64,000 bases of DNA from Streptomyces seoulensis (GCF_022846655.1 NZ_AP025667.1:6423001-6487000), one strand, 5' to 3'; counted from the first letter of the stretch, positions 26,809 to 36,242 are shown. A program made the numbers and translations. The notes: generated from the sequence alone by a model not told the origin.

Positions 26809-28002
26809 CTACGCCAGCACTTCTCCGAGCACCCGCGCCGCCCGCTCCGCGTCCGCGAAACCGACGTACAGCGGGGTGAAGCCGAAGCGGAGCACGTCCG
26901 GGTGGCGGAAGTCGCCCACCACGCCCCGGTCGATCAGCCGCTTCATCACCTCACCGGCGTCCGCGCAGCGCAGCGCGACCTGGCTGCCCCGCTCCTCGTG
27001 CCGCAGCGGGGTCACGCACTCCACCCGGCCGGGCTCGGTGTACGCGCGCACGCAGTCCAGGAAGAAGTCCGTCAGGGCCAGCGACTTCGCCCGCACGGCG
27101 TCCACCGAGACCCCGTCCCACACCTCTAGCGCCGCTTCGAGCGCCAGCATGGACAGGATGTCCGGCGTGCCGACCCGGCCGCGCCGCGCGCCCGGCACCG
27201 GGGTGTACTCGGGGTTCATCCCGAAGGGTTCGGCGTGCGAGTTCCACCCCGGCAGGGGGGAGTCGAAACGGTCCTGGAGATCGCCGCGGACGTACAGGTA
27301 CGCGGGCGAACCGGGGCCGCCGTTCAGGTACTTGTAGGTGCAGCCGACGGCCAGGTCCACCCCGTGCTCGTCCAGCCCGACCGGGAGCGCGCCCGCACTG
27401 TGGCACAGGTCCCAGACGACCGGCGCACCGGCGTCATGGACGGCCGCCGTCAGCGCGGGCAGGTCGTGCAGGCGGCCGGTGCGGTAGTCGACATGGTTGA
27501 GCAGGACCGCCGCCGTGCGCGGGCCGAGGGCGGCCGGGATCTCGGCGGGGGTCAGCGGGCGCAGCTCGCAGCCCGTCATCCGCGCGGCCGACTCGGCGAT
27601 GTACCCGTCCGTCGGGAACGTCGTCGCGTCGACCAGGATCTCGTCCCGGCCCTCCCCCGCCATGCGGACGGCGGCCACCAGTGCCTTGTAGACGTTGACA
27701 CTCGTCGAGTCGCCCACGACGACCTGTCCCGGCCCCGCGCCGATCAGGGGTGCGATCCGGTCCCCGATCCGCTCCGGCGCGGTCCACCAGCCGGACTCGT
27801 CCCAGGAGCGGATGCGCAACTCGCCCCACTGGCGCTCCAGTACGTCCCGCATCCGGTCGGGGACGTGCGCGGGGAGCGCGCCGAGCGAGTTGCCGTCCAG
27901 GTACACGCCCTCGTCGAGGACGAACCGGTCACGCAGCCCGGCCAGCTCGTCGGCCGCGTCCAACTCCTCGGCGCGCAGCGCCGCTTCCGTACGGTCAGAC
28001 AT
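26809..28002 (-). CDS. kynU: Kynureninase
   Basis: The protein is 397 aa. The N-terminal DEGVYLDGNSLGALP is the kynureninase signature, with WDLCHSAGALPVGLDEHGVD and the PLP lysine in LAVGCTYKYLNGGPGSPAYL. It cleaves kynurenine to anthranilate and alanine. Start ATG 28002 overlaps the dioxygenase by 8 bases, so the two are translationally coupled. Confidence 0.94.
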   Translation of the reverse strand: MSDRTEAALRAEELDAADELAGLRDRFVLDEGVYLDGNSLGALPAHVPDRMRDVLERQWGELRIRSWDESGWWTAPERIGDRIAPLIGAGPGQVVVGDSTSVNVYKALVAAVRMAGEGRDEILVDATTFPTDGYIAESAARMTGCELRPLTPAEIPAALGPRTAAVLLNHVDYRTGRLHDLPALTAAVHDAGAPVVWDLCHSAGALPVGLDEHGVDLAVGCTYKYLNGGPGSPAYLYVRGDLQDRFDSPLPGWNSHAEPFGMNPEYTPVPGARRGRVGTPDILSMLALEAALEVWDGVSVDAVRAKSLALTDFFLDCVRAYTEPGRVECVTPLRHEERGSQVALRCADAGEVMKRLIDRGVVGDFRHPDVLRFGFTPLYVGFADAERAARVLGEVLA

Positions 28003-28855
28003 GGGACCTCGCCGTCCACAGCTCGGGGAACACGTTCTTGCGGGCCCGCTTCTCCAGCCAGGCCACTCCGGCCGAGCCACCGGTGCCGGCCTTGGCGCCC
28101 ATCGCGCGGCGGGTCGCCACCAGATGGTCGTTGCGCCATCGCCACACCAGCTCGGCGACGTTCGTCAGCGCCTCGCCGAGCCGGGCGAGGTCGGCGTCGG
28201 GGTCACCGGAGTAGACGGCCGTCCAGGCCGCCTCGACCGCGTCGGCGGGCTCGTACCGCTGGGACACGTCCCGCTGCAGCACCTCGTCCGGGATGGCGTG
28301 GCCCCGGCGGGCGAGGAGGCGTACCGCCTCGTCGTACAGACTCGGCTCGCACAGCGCCTTCTCCAGCTCGGCGTACGTGCGCGGGGTACCCCGGTGCGGG
28401 ACGAGCATCGACGCGGACTTCTCGCCGAGCAGGAACTCCATGCGGCGGTACATCGCCGACTGGAACCCCGAGCCCTCCCCGAGGGCGGAGCGGTACGAGT
28501 TGAACTGCGCCGGGGTGAGCTGGGCCAGCGGGCGCCAGGAGGCGTTGAGCGCGTCCAGCTCCCGTACGGAACGTTTCAGCGCGGCCACGGCGGTGGGCAC
28601 GTCGTCCGAGCGGAGCGCCTTCGCGGCCGTCTCCCACTCGTGCGTGATCACCGTGAACCACAGCTCCATCACCTGGGTCGTGACCAGGAAGACCATCTCT
28701 CCGGGGTCGTCGGAGAGGGTGTGCTGGAGGTGGGTGAGCACGTCGGCCCGGACGTAGTCCTCGTACGGCGTCGTACCGGCGAAGTCGAGATGCGGGGTCT
28801 CGGGCTCAGCGGCCTCTTCGGCGGCCTGGGAAGGGGGGTGAGCCTGGTGGGACAT
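27995..28855 (-). CDS. kynA: Tryptophan 2,3-dioxygenase
   Basis: The protein is 286 aa, a helical heme protein. Signatures include LVTTQVMELWFTVITHEWE (heme-side His), SGFQSAMYRRMEFLLGEKSA, and WRWRNDHLVATRRAMGAKAG with GTGGSAG, the C-terminal substrate-binding loop. It opens the indole ring of L-tryptophan to N-formylkynurenine. ATG 28855 follows AGGAGACAGCG, an excellent ribosome site. First gene of the operon. Confidence 0.95.
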   Translation of the reverse strand: MSHQAHPPSQAAEEAAEPETPHLDFAGTTPYEDYVRADVLTHLQHTLSDDPGEMVFLVTTQVMELWFTVITHEWETAAKALRSDDVPTAVAALKRSVRELDALNASWRPLAQLTPAQFNSYRSALGEGSGFQSAMYRRMEFLLGEKSASMLVPHRGTPRTYAELEKALCEPSLYDEAVRLLARRGHAIPDEVLQRDVSQRYEPADAVEAAWTAVYSGDPDADLARLGEALTNVAELVWRWRNDHLVATRRAMGAKAGTGGSAGVAWLEKRARKNVFPELWTARSHV

Positions 28856-29246
28856 CGCTGTCTCCTGTAGCAACTCCGGGTAGCGGTCCGCCCCTGCCGA
28901 TGCCGGCACGGGGGCCCCGGTCCCCAACGGGAATCCTCCGCAATCGCATGGGATACGGCAAGGCGGGACGCTGCGCCGGCCTTGGCGGGGGGCCCGCAGA
29001 CCGTGGCGGGGCGGGCCTGCTGGGCTTGGCGGGGCGGCTTGCCCGGCGTGGCGGGGCGGGCCTGCAGGCCGTGGCGGGGCGGCTTGTTGACCGTAAGAGA
29101 CCGTTCTCTTCCTGAATGAGATCACCTAGGGTCGCGGGCGGGGGCGTGAGTGCCGGTCGGTGTCATGGGGGCACGGGGGAGTGCGGGCTCGCGCGTATCG
29201 GGGGAGGGGTGCGGGCTGTGCTGTGCGCTTTTGCGGGGGCGGGGTC
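28856..29246. promoter_or_regulatory. Divergent control region of TDO operon and GT39-like gene, with repeats
   Basis: No gene is seen in these 391 bp. It holds G-rich tandem repeats (29003-29092) and a perfect inverted repeat AAGAGA-CCGT-TCTCTT at 29095-29110 that could be an operator. No confident -35/-10 pair was found on either strand. Confidence 0.5.
29003..29092. repeat. 45-bp G-rich tandem duplication
   Basis: Units at 29003-29047 and 29048-29092 share gtggcggggcgggcctgc at the same offset and each is itself built of two similar half-units around ggcggggcgg. It is non-coding, upstream of TDO. Confidence 0.75.
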
Positions 29247-30758
29247 GTGACCTCGCTGGAGGTCCGCACGAGACTTACGGGGGTTCCCGTACGGAACGCC
29301 GGGCACGGGGGCCTGTGGGTGCTCCCGGCGCTGTGGACCATGGGCCTCGGGCTGTGGGGGCTGTCGCGGGAGCACAGCGTGTGGCGGGACGAGGCGGCGA
29401 CCTGGCAGGTGGCCCGGCGCTCCACCGCCGACATCTGGCACCTGCTCGGCCAGGTCGACGCCGTGCACGGCCTGTACTACCTGCTGATGCACGCCGTCTT
29501 CACCTGCTTCGGCCCCGGCACCACGGCACTCCGGCTGCCCTCCGTGCTGGCCATGGCGGTGGCGGCGGCCTGCGTGACGGCCATCGGGCAGCGGCTGGCC
29601 GGGAACCGGGCCGGGCTGGGCGCGGGACTGGCCCTCGGGCTGCTGCCCGCCGTGCAGTTCCACCTCCAGGAGGGGCGGCCGTACGCGCTGGTCATGGCGG
29701 GTGCGGCGGTGTCGACGCTGCTGCTGGTGGGGCTGCTGGAGCGGCCCGCTCCCTGGCGCTGGGCGGCGTACGGCGTGACGGTCCTGCTGTGCGGGCTGCT
29801 GAACTGGCTCTCCCTGCTGGTACTGGCCGCGCACGCGGTGACGCTGTGCCGGGTGCGGGCCCGACCGGGCACGTGGGCTCGCTGGGCGGCGGTTTCGGCG
29901 GTCGCCGTGGCGGGGACGGCACCGCTGATCCTCTTCAGCCTGCGCCAGTCCGAACAGATCTCCTGGATACCGCCCCTGACCTGGCACATGCTGATCGGCC
30001 CGGCGATCCTGCTGGCGATCGGCACCCTGGGGGCCCTGCTGGACCGCCCCCGGCCGGGCGCCCCCTCGGTGACGGCGGTGGCGCTGCCCCTGCTGGCCGT
30101 CCCGCTCGTCGTCCTGGCAGCGGTATCCCTGTTCAAGCCCCTGTTCCTCGACCGTTACATCCTCTTCGGCCACCTCGGCCTCGCCCTACTCATCGGCACC
30201 GCACTGGCCACGGCGGTCCACGCGGCCCGCCCCCGCTTCCTGCGCGCGGCGACGCTGATCCTTCCGCTGGCCCTGCTGGCGGCGACGGCGGCGCTCCTCC
30301 CCTACTCCCTGGCCAGACGCTCCCCCGAGAGCCGCGTGGACGACGTACTGGCGGCGGCCGACCGTGTCCACCACCTGAAGCGCCCCGGCGACGCCGTCCT
30401 CTTCATCCCGGCCGCCCGCCGCGACACCGCTCTGGTCTCCCCCGGTGCCTTCACCGGCCTGCGGGACATAGCCCTGGCCGAGTCCCCGGTGGCCTCCGGG
30501 ACCCTGAAGGGCGTGGAGGCGACCCCCGGGCGCATCGCCACCGCGATCCCGCACTGCGCCCGGATCGTGCTGGTCACGGACGCGCCGGACGTGGCGAAGC
30601 CGGCCTCGGCCCGCCGGGACAAGGCCAAGAAGGCCGCGCTGCGCGCGTACTTCACACCGGTCGCGGACGAGACCGTACGCGGCCGCAGGGTGACCGTCTA
30701 CGAACGCCTCCCGGAGCCCGGTCGGGGTCCGTCCCGTAGTGGCAGACTTCAGCCATGA
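29247..30758 (+). CDS. GT39/mannosyltransferase-like multi-pass membrane protein
   Basis: The protein is 503 aa with roughly 9-11 hydrophobic helices. The first extracellular loop contains HSVWRDEAATW, matching the acidic (DE) catalytic loop of GT39/ArnT-type C-family glycosyltransferases, followed by AVHGLYYLLMHAVF and a QEGRPYALVM segment. It would transfer sugar from a polyprenyl-phosphate donor outside the membrane. GTG 29247 follows a GGGGGCGGGG stretch. It overlaps DUF3151 by ATGA. Confidence 0.8.
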   Translation: MTSLEVRTRLTGVPVRNAGHGGLWVLPALWTMGLGLWGLSREHSVWRDEAATWQVARRSTADIWHLLGQVDAVHGLYYLLMHAVFTCFGPGTTALRLPSVLAMAVAAACVTAIGQRLAGNRAGLGAGLALGLLPAVQFHLQEGRPYALVMAGAAVSTLLLVGLLERPAPWRWAAYGVTVLLCGLLNWLSLLVLAAHAVTLCRVRARPGTWARWAAVSAVAVAGTAPLILFSLRQSEQISWIPPLTWHMLIGPAILLAIGTLGALLDRPRPGAPSVTAVALPLLAVPLVVLAAVSLFKPLFLDRYILFGHLGLALLIGTALATAVHAARPRFLRAATLILPLALLAATAALLPYSLARRSPESRVDDVLAAADRVHHLKRPGDAVLFIPAARRDTALVSPGAFTGLRDIALAESPVASGTLKGVEATPGRIATAIPHCARIVLVTDAPDVAKPASARRDKAKKAALRAYFTPVADETVRGRRVTVYERLPEPGRGPSRSGRLQP

Positions 30759-31174
30759 CTACGCACAAGAACCTGTTCGGCGGCCCGGACCCGACCCGCC
30801 TGCCCGAGAACGAAGAGGCGTACCGCCTGCTGGGCGAGGACTCCCGGTCCCCGGCCGAGGTCGTGGCGAAGTACCCCACGTTCTCCCTCGCCTGGGCCAT
30901 GCTCGCCGACGACGCCTTCGAGGCCGGCCGCGTGGTCGAGTCGTACGCCTACGCCCGCACCGGCTACCACCGCGGCCTCGACGCCCTGCGCCGCGCCGGC
31001 TGGAAGGGCCACGGCCCCATCCCCTGGGACCACCGCGCCAACCGCGGCTTCCTCCGCTGCCTCGCGGCCCTCGCCCGCGCGGCCGACGCGATCGACGAGA
31101 AGGAAGAGGGCGACCGCTGCTGGCAGTTCCTGCAGGACAGCAGCGAGGAAGCCTACGAGGAGCTGAAGCGCTGA
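30755..31174 (+). CDS. DUF3151 domain-containing protein
   Basis: The protein is 139 aa, soluble, with the helical, aromatic-rich pattern of DUF3151 (NLFGGPDPTRLPENEEAYRL, then YPTFSLAWAMLADDAFEAGR). The function is unknown. Its ATG overlaps the previous stop, so the pair is translationally coupled. It ends 22 bases before the convergent MFS gene. Confidence 0.85.
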   Translation: MTTHKNLFGGPDPTRLPENEEAYRLLGEDSRSPAEVVAKYPTFSLAWAMLADDAFEAGRVVESYAYARTGYHRGLDALRRAGWKGHGPIPWDHRANRGFLRCLAALARAADAIDEKEEGDRCWQFLQDSSEEAYEELKR

Positions 31175-31196
31175 CTCGTGTCCGGTCGGCCGGGAG

Positions 31197-32663
31197 TCAC
31201 GCCTCCCGGCCGACCGTCCCCTGCTCCAGCGGCGGAGCCGTCAGGCTGCAGTGCGTCCTGCACTCCGGGTGGGGGCAGTCCGGGGTGGGGCGATGGCGGA
31301 TCAGGGTGAAGGCGAGGACCGAGCCGGCCACCAGGACCGCCGCGCAGATCGGCATCGCCTTGTCGAAGGACGCGTCGAAGGCCGGCGGGGAGCGGTAGGC
31401 GTCCGGGCCCATGCCGGTCAGCAGGGGGAGGGCGGCCACCGCCACCAGGCCCGCCACCCGTGCCGCCGCGTTGTTGATGCCGCTCGCCAGGCCCGCGCGG
31501 GCGGTGTCCACCGAGGCCAGGACCGTCGCCGTCAGGGGCGCCACCAGGGTGACCATGCCCGCGCCCATGACCAGGAGCGCCGGCAGCACGTCCGCCAGGT
31601 AGTTCGCGTCCGGGCCCACTCGCAGCATCAGCAGCATCGCGGCCGCGCAGAGCAGCGGGCCCACGGTCAGCGGCAGGCGGGGGCCCGTGCGGTCCGCCAG
31701 GGCACCCGAGCGGGACGAGAACAGCAGCATCAGGATCGTGGGCGGCAGCAGGGCCGTACCGGCGCCCAGCGGTGAGTAGCCCGCCACCACCTGGAGCTGC
31801 AGCGCGGTGAGGAAGAAGAAGCCGCCGAACGCGGCGTACACGCACAGCGTGACCAGGTTGACCGCCGTGAACTGCCGTGAGGCGAAGATGGCCGGCGGCA
31901 GCATCGGATCCGGCCGGTGCCGCTCGACGTACACGAAGGCAACCGCCGCCGCCACGCCCGCCACCGCCGTCACGATCACCGCGACGGACCCCGACCGCGC
32001 CTCGATCAGCGCGTACGTCAGCAGCGCCAGCGACACCGCGCCGAGCGCCGCGCCGAGGACGTCGAACCGCCCGTGCGCCGGCCCCGCGTCCGACTCCGGT
32101 ACGTGCCGCAGCGCCACCGGTACGCAGATCAGCGCCACCGGCACGTTCAGCAGGAACACCCACCGCCAGCCCGGCCCCTCCACCAGCCAGCCGCCGAGGA
32201 ACGGCCCGATGGCGGCGCCGACCCCGCCGAACCCGGACCACAGCCCCACCGCCCGGCTGCGGTCGTCGGGATGGAAGGACGCCTGGATCAGCGCGAGCGA
32301 GCCCGGCGTGAGCAGCGCCCCGCCCACCCCCTGCAGGGCCCGCGCGAGGATCAGCACGTTCGGGTCCGGCGCGAGACCGCACACCAGGGAGGCCGCCGCG
32401 AACCACACCACCCCGATGACGAACACCCTCCGGCGCCCGTACCGGTCCCCCAGCGAACCGCCCAGCAGGATCAGCCCGGCCAGCGTCAGCATGTACGCGT
32501 TGACCGTCCACTGCAGCGCCGCCAGGCTCGCGTCGAGGTCGCGGCCGATGCGCGGCAGCGCCACGTTCACGACCGTCGAGTCCAGCAGGGCCATGCTGGA
32601 GCCGAGCACGGTGGTCAGCAGGATCCACCGGCCCTTGGTGGAGGCCAGCCGGACATCGGGCAT
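31197..32663 (-). CDS. MFS drug exporter, DHA2 (EmrB/QacA) family
   Basis: The protein is 488 aa with about 14 helices. Motif A appears as GSLGDRYGRRRVFVIGVVWF; the first helix carries MALLDSTVVNVALPRIGRDL, typical of the DHA2 14-TMS subfamily, and motif C-like GFGGVGAAIGPFLGGWL follows. It is a proton-coupled multidrug or metabolite exporter. No regulator gene is adjacent. ATG 32663 follows TGAGGGC. Confidence 0.9.
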   Translation of the reverse strand: MPDVRLASTKGRWILLTTVLGSSMALLDSTVVNVALPRIGRDLDASLAALQWTVNAYMLTLAGLILLGGSLGDRYGRRRVFVIGVVWFAAASLVCGLAPDPNVLILARALQGVGGALLTPGSLALIQASFHPDDRSRAVGLWSGFGGVGAAIGPFLGGWLVEGPGWRWVFLLNVPVALICVPVALRHVPESDAGPAHGRFDVLGAALGAVSLALLTYALIEARSGSVAVIVTAVAGVAAAVAFVYVERHRPDPMLPPAIFASRQFTAVNLVTLCVYAAFGGFFFLTALQLQVVAGYSPLGAGTALLPPTILMLLFSSRSGALADRTGPRLPLTVGPLLCAAAMLLMLRVGPDANYLADVLPALLVMGAGMVTLVAPLTATVLASVDTARAGLASGINNAAARVAGLVAVAALPLLTGMGPDAYRSPPAFDASFDKAMPICAAVLVAGSVLAFTLIRHRPTPDCPHPECRTHCSLTAPPLEQGTVGREA

Positions 32664-32690
32664 GCCCTCAGGTATACCCCGGATACGCGT

Positions 32691-32729
32691 AGGGGGCCCG
32701 GCCCCTGCGAACAGGGTGCCGGGCCCCCT
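32691..32729 (-). terminator. Terminator downstream of fba
   Basis: A 12-bp perfect stem (32691-32702 with 32718-32729) plus an inner CCTG/CAGG pair follows the fba stop on the minus strand. The U-tract is poor, as usual in Streptomyces. Confidence 0.75.
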
Positions 32730-32747
32730 ATGGGGACCACGGGAGGG

Positions 32748-33770
32748 TCACTTCATCTTGTTGCCCGCCGACCGCAGGTTGTTCGCGGCGACGACGACGC
32801 GCCCCGCCATGCCCGCCTCGGCCAGCTTGCCCCAGGTGCGCGGGTCGTACTGCTTCTTGTCACCGACCTCGCCGTCGACCTTCAGCACACCGTCGTAGTG
32901 ACGGAACATGTGGTCGGCGACCGGACGGGTGAAGGCGTACTGGGTGTCCGTGTCGATGTTCATCTTCACGACGCCGTTCTCCAGCGCGGTGCGGATCTCC
33001 TCCTCCGAGGAGCCGGAGCCGCCGTGGAAGACGAAGTCGAACGGCGACTGCTTGCCGAACTTGGCGGCCACGCCGTCGTTCAGCTCCTTCAGCAGCTCCG
33101 GGCGGAGCACCACGTTGCCCGGCTTGTACACGCCGTGCACGTTGCCGAAGGACGCGGCCAGCAGGTAGCGGCCCTTCTCGCCCAGGCCCAGCGCCTCGAC
33201 GGTACGGATCGCGTCGTCGACCGTGGTGTAGAGGGAGTCGTTGATCTCGTGCGTGACGCCGTCCTCCTCACCGCCGGTCGGGGTGATCTCGACCTCCAGC
33301 ACGATGTTCGCGCGGCGGGCCTGCTCCAGCAGCTCCTGGGCGATCGAGAGGTTGTCCGCGAGAGTCTCGGCGGAGCCGTCCCACATGTGCGACTGGAAGA
33401 GCGGGTTGCGCCCGGCCTTCACGCGCTCCTCGGACAGCGAGAGCAGCGGACGCACGTAGCCGTCCAGCTTGTCCTTGGGGCAGTGGTCGGTGTGCAGCGC
33501 GATGTTGACCGGGTACTTCTCGGCGAGGATGTGCGCGTACTCCGCGAGCGCGACCGCGCCGGTCACCATGTCCTTGCTGTACTGGCCGCCGAGGAACTCG
33601 GCACCACCGGTCGAGATCTGGACGATGCCGTCGCTCTCCGCCTCGGCGAAGCCGCGCAGCGCCGCGTTCAGGGTCTGGCTCGACGTGACGTTGATGGCCG
33701 GGTAGGCGAACTTGCCTGCCTTCGCCCGGTCGAGCATCTCGTTGTAGACCTCGGGAGTTGCGATGGGCAT
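32748..33770 (-). CDS. fba: Class II fructose-bisphosphate aldolase
   Basis: The protein is 340 aa. The zinc ligands are in ALHTDHCPKDKLDGYV (His-Asp-His) and LAASFGNVHGVYKPG plus DFVFHGGSGSSEEEI, all present. It interconverts fructose-1,6-bisphosphate with dihydroxyacetone phosphate and glyceraldehyde-3-phosphate. ATG 33770 follows GAGGAGCGGACAG. A terminator follows the stop; single-gene transcription is likely. Confidence 0.96.
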   Translation of the reverse strand: MPIATPEVYNEMLDRAKAGKFAYPAINVTSSQTLNAALRGFAEAESDGIVQISTGGAEFLGGQYSKDMVTGAVALAEYAHILAEKYPVNIALHTDHCPKDKLDGYVRPLLSLSEERVKAGRNPLFQSHMWDGSAETLADNLSIAQELLEQARRANIVLEVEITPTGGEEDGVTHEINDSLYTTVDDAIRTVEALGLGEKGRYLLAASFGNVHGVYKPGNVVLRPELLKELNDGVAAKFGKQSPFDFVFHGGSGSSEEEIRTALENGVVKMNIDTDTQYAFTRPVADHMFRHYDGVLKVDGEVGDKKQYDPRTWGKLAEAGMAGRVVVAANNLRSAGNKMK

Positions 33771-33920
33771 CTGTCCGCTCCTCGTGTTGCGGGTTGGCGT
33801 TCTGCGATATGCGGCCCTGACCTGGACCCTGGGGGCGACGTCAGCGTCGGCCCCATCTTTCCAGACCGGCCCTGCCGGACGGCCTGGCGGCCGGGGAGAA
33901 GTCCAGCCCCAAGCGGGCCG

Positions 33921-34472
33921 TCAGTCCAGCCCCAGTTCATCCTTCGAGAAGGCGAACCGGTACGGAACGCCCGCCCCGGCCTCGATCTTCTCCGCCGCGC
34001 CGGTCGCCCGGTCCACGATCGTGGCGACGCCGACGACCTCGGCACCGGCCTCGCGCACCGCCTCGACCGCCGTCAGCGGCGAACCACCGGTGGTGGACGT
34101 GTCCTCGACGACCAGCACCCGGCGGCCCGCGATGTCCGGCCCCTCGACGCGGCGCTGAAGGCCGTGCGCCTTCGCCGCCTTGCGCACCACGAAAGCGTCC
34201 AGCCTCTGCCCGCGCGCGGCCGCCGCGTGCAGCATGGCGGCGGCCACCGGGTCGGCGCCCATGGTCAGACCGCCCACCGCGTCGAAGTCCAGGTCGGCGG
34301 TGAGGTCCAGCAGCACCTGGCCGACCAGCGGGGCGGCCTCGCCGTCCAGGGTGATGCGGCGCAGGTCGACGTAGTAGTCGGCCTCCAGCCCCGAGGAGAG
34401 GGTCACCTTGCCGTACACCACGGCCTTGTCCTTGATCTGCTGGAGCAGTTCGCCACGCGCGTCCGTCGTCAT
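33921..34472 (-). CDS. pyrE: Orotate phosphoribosyltransferase
   Basis: The protein is 183 aa. The PRPP loop is RRVLVVEDTSTTGGSPLTAV; upstream GGLTMGADPVAAAMLHAAA and the lysine-containing VVRKAAKAHGLQRRVEG match OPRTases. It forms OMP in pyrimidine synthesis. It lies 10 bases downstream of the epimerase gene, so the two may be co-transcribed. Confidence 0.94.
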   Translation of the reverse strand: MTTDARGELLQQIKDKAVVYGKVTLSSGLEADYYVDLRRITLDGEAAPLVGQVLLDLTADLDFDAVGGLTMGADPVAAAMLHAAAARGQRLDAFVVRKAAKAHGLQRRVEGPDIAGRRVLVVEDTSTTGGSPLTAVEAVREAGAEVVGVATIVDRATGAAEKIEAGAGVPYRFAFSKDELGLD

Positions 34473-34482
34473 ACCGCCCAGC

Positions 34483-35271
34483 TTAGAGGCGGCGCCAGGT
34501 CCAGGTGGTGGACGCCTCCAGCGGCTCCAGCGGGGTGACCAGGCGCTGCGCGGTGTTCAGCCCGTTGGGCGGGCCGGTCTGCGGCTCGACGCACACGGCG
34601 GCGTCCTGCTCGTCGTAGACGACGGCCCACTGCTCGCGGCTGGTCACCTTCAGTTCGATCTGCCCGGGCCAGGTCAGGCGCACGTCGACGCCGTCGGGCA
34701 TGCCGAAGCAGTCGTCCCAGGGGCCGGGCTTCGGCTCGACGCGGTTGCCGGTGGGCAGGTGGTCCTCGCCGCGCTCCTCCTGCCAGGCCGGGGTGAAGTC
34801 GAGCCGCACGTCCTCACCGCCCAGGTTCCGGTTGAACCAGGGGTGCCAGCCGATCTGCGCCGGGAACGAATCCTCGTACGTCTCCACGGACATGGTCAGC
34901 GTCAGGCTGTCCTCGCCGAGGCTGACGATCTGGGTGATGCGGCCGGTGTGCGGCCAGGGGTCGGTCAGTTCGTACGTGAGGACGGCCTCGTCGGCCGACT
35001 TGCGCGCGGTGCGCCAGGCACCGTCGCGGGCGGTGCCGTGGATGGCGTGCGGCGGGGAGTTGAGCGGCATCTGCCGTACGACTCCGCCGTCCAGGAACTG
35101 TCCGTCCCTGATCCGCCCGCACCAGGGGACCATCGGGAAGCACCCGAACCGCTCCCCCTGCCGCAGCAGCTCCGTGCCACCGACGAGCAGCCCGCCGATC
35201 CGTCCCCCGTTACCGGGCAGGACCCGTACCTCCGCGTCACCCGCGGCCAGCGTGATCTCTCCGTTACTCAC
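34483..35271 (-). CDS. Aldose 1-epimerase family protein
   Basis: The protein is 262 aa. Catalytic-type histidine is in SPPHAIHGTARDGAW and the conserved IGWHPWFNRN lies mid-protein, both expected for mutarotase-fold sugar epimerases (galactose mutarotase or YeaD-like). The C-terminal Glu is in AAVCVEPQTGPPNGL. GTG 35271 follows AGGG. It is probably cytosolic; the sugar substrate is unknown. Confidence 0.9.
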   Translation of the reverse strand: MSNGEITLAAGDAEVRVLPGNGGRIGGLLVGGTELLRQGERFGCFPMVPWCGRIRDGQFLDGGVVRQMPLNSPPHAIHGTARDGAWRTARKSADEAVLTYELTDPWPHTGRITQIVSLGEDSLTLTMSVETYEDSFPAQIGWHPWFNRNLGGEDVRLDFTPAWQEERGEDHLPTGNRVEPKPGPWDDCFGMPDGVDVRLTWPGQIELKVTSREQWAVVYDEQDAAVCVEPQTGPPNGLNTAQRLVTPLEPLEASTTWTWRRL

Positions 35272-35322
35272 GGGACGACCCTACTGGTCCCCGCGGGGCG
35301 CGGGAGGGGCGGTGGGGGGTGC

Positions 35323-36141
35323 TCAGTGGCGCTTGCGCAGGGCCCGTGCCACCACGATCGCCGAGGCGACGGCCACCGCCGCAGCCGGGGCGGCCCAGCG
35401 CAGGGCCGGGTTGCCGGTGACCGTCTGGGGAGCGGGGACGGGGGCGTAGCGGCCGCGCGGCGGGGCGTGGTCGACCTCCTCCGCGCTGCGGCCGATCATC
35501 GTCCGGCGCGCGTGGGCGGCCTCGGCCGGAGGCTCGGAGCGGACCTCGAAGCCGTCCGGGATCGCGTCGGGGACGACGGTGTCGGGGATCGCCTCGGCCT
35601 CGTCGGGCTCCAGGGCGGGCGGGGGGACTTCGGTGTCGAAGACTCTGGGGTGCGGGCCGTCGTCGGTGCCGGTCCGCTGGTCGTCGGCCCGCGCCGCCCG
35701 CTCCTGCCCGGTGCTCTCGGCGGAACCCGCCGCCAGGGTTTCCAGGGTGCGGGTGAGGAGGCGGTTGGCAGCCTGGGTCACCGCTTCGCCGGGGAGTTCG
35801 GCGAGGCGGCCGTCCGCCTTGGCGGTGCCGCCCACGGTGACCGTCGTACCGCCTTCGGCGGCGGCGAGGCTCAGGGTGAGGGCGAGCGTGACCGTGCCGG
35901 TGCCCCGGGACTCGGTGCCGTCACCGCGCACCGCGAACGTGCCGTCGGCGCGCCCGCTGACCGCGAGGGTGCCGCGGTAGGTGACCGAGTGCCCGCCGAC
36001 CCGCAGCTTCAGCCGGCCGGCGACGGGTTCCGCCCCGGCGTCCTGCTGAAGTCCCGGCACCGCGCGGGCCACCCTCACGGCATCCGTGAGGGCCTCCCTG
36101 AGCCGGCCGGCCGGAACCGGAACGAAGACCTGGAGCTCCAT
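35323..36141 (-). CDS. SRPBCC/CoxG-like protein with a C-terminal membrane anchor
   Basis: The protein is 272 aa from ATG 36141. The first 150 residues have the START/SRPBCC pattern of CoxG-like proteins (MELQVFVPVPAGRLREALTD, TVTVGGTAKADGRLAELP). An acidic Pro-rich linker follows, then one hydrophobic helix at the very end (WAAPAAAVAVASAIVVARAL) with a basic tail. This looks like a cytosolic lipid/ligand-binding domain tethered to the membrane. Role unknown. Confidence 0.82.
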   Translation of the reverse strand: MELQVFVPVPAGRLREALTDAVRVARAVPGLQQDAGAEPVAGRLKLRVGGHSVTYRGTLAVSGRADGTFAVRGDGTESRGTGTVTLALTLSLAAAEGGTTVTVGGTAKADGRLAELPGEAVTQAANRLLTRTLETLAAGSAESTGQERAARADDQRTGTDDGPHPRVFDTEVPPPALEPDEAEAIPDTVVPDAIPDGFEVRSEPPAEAAHARRTMIGRSAEEVDHAPPRGRYAPVPAPQTVTGNPALRWAAPAAAVAVASAIVVARALRKRH

Positions 36142-36242
36142 GTTGGCCGAGCCTACCCAGTGCGGCCCGGAATTCACCTGCCCTCGGCGGCGAACGGGGA
36201 CCGCCAGGGCCGTCGAGGAGCCTCAGTACCGGGGATGGAGCA

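Noticed and set aside
31917..34538. An 873-codon plus-strand frame covering the MFS, fba and pyrE genes
   Set aside because: It is antisense to three genes with unmistakable catalytic motifs and shows no domain itself.
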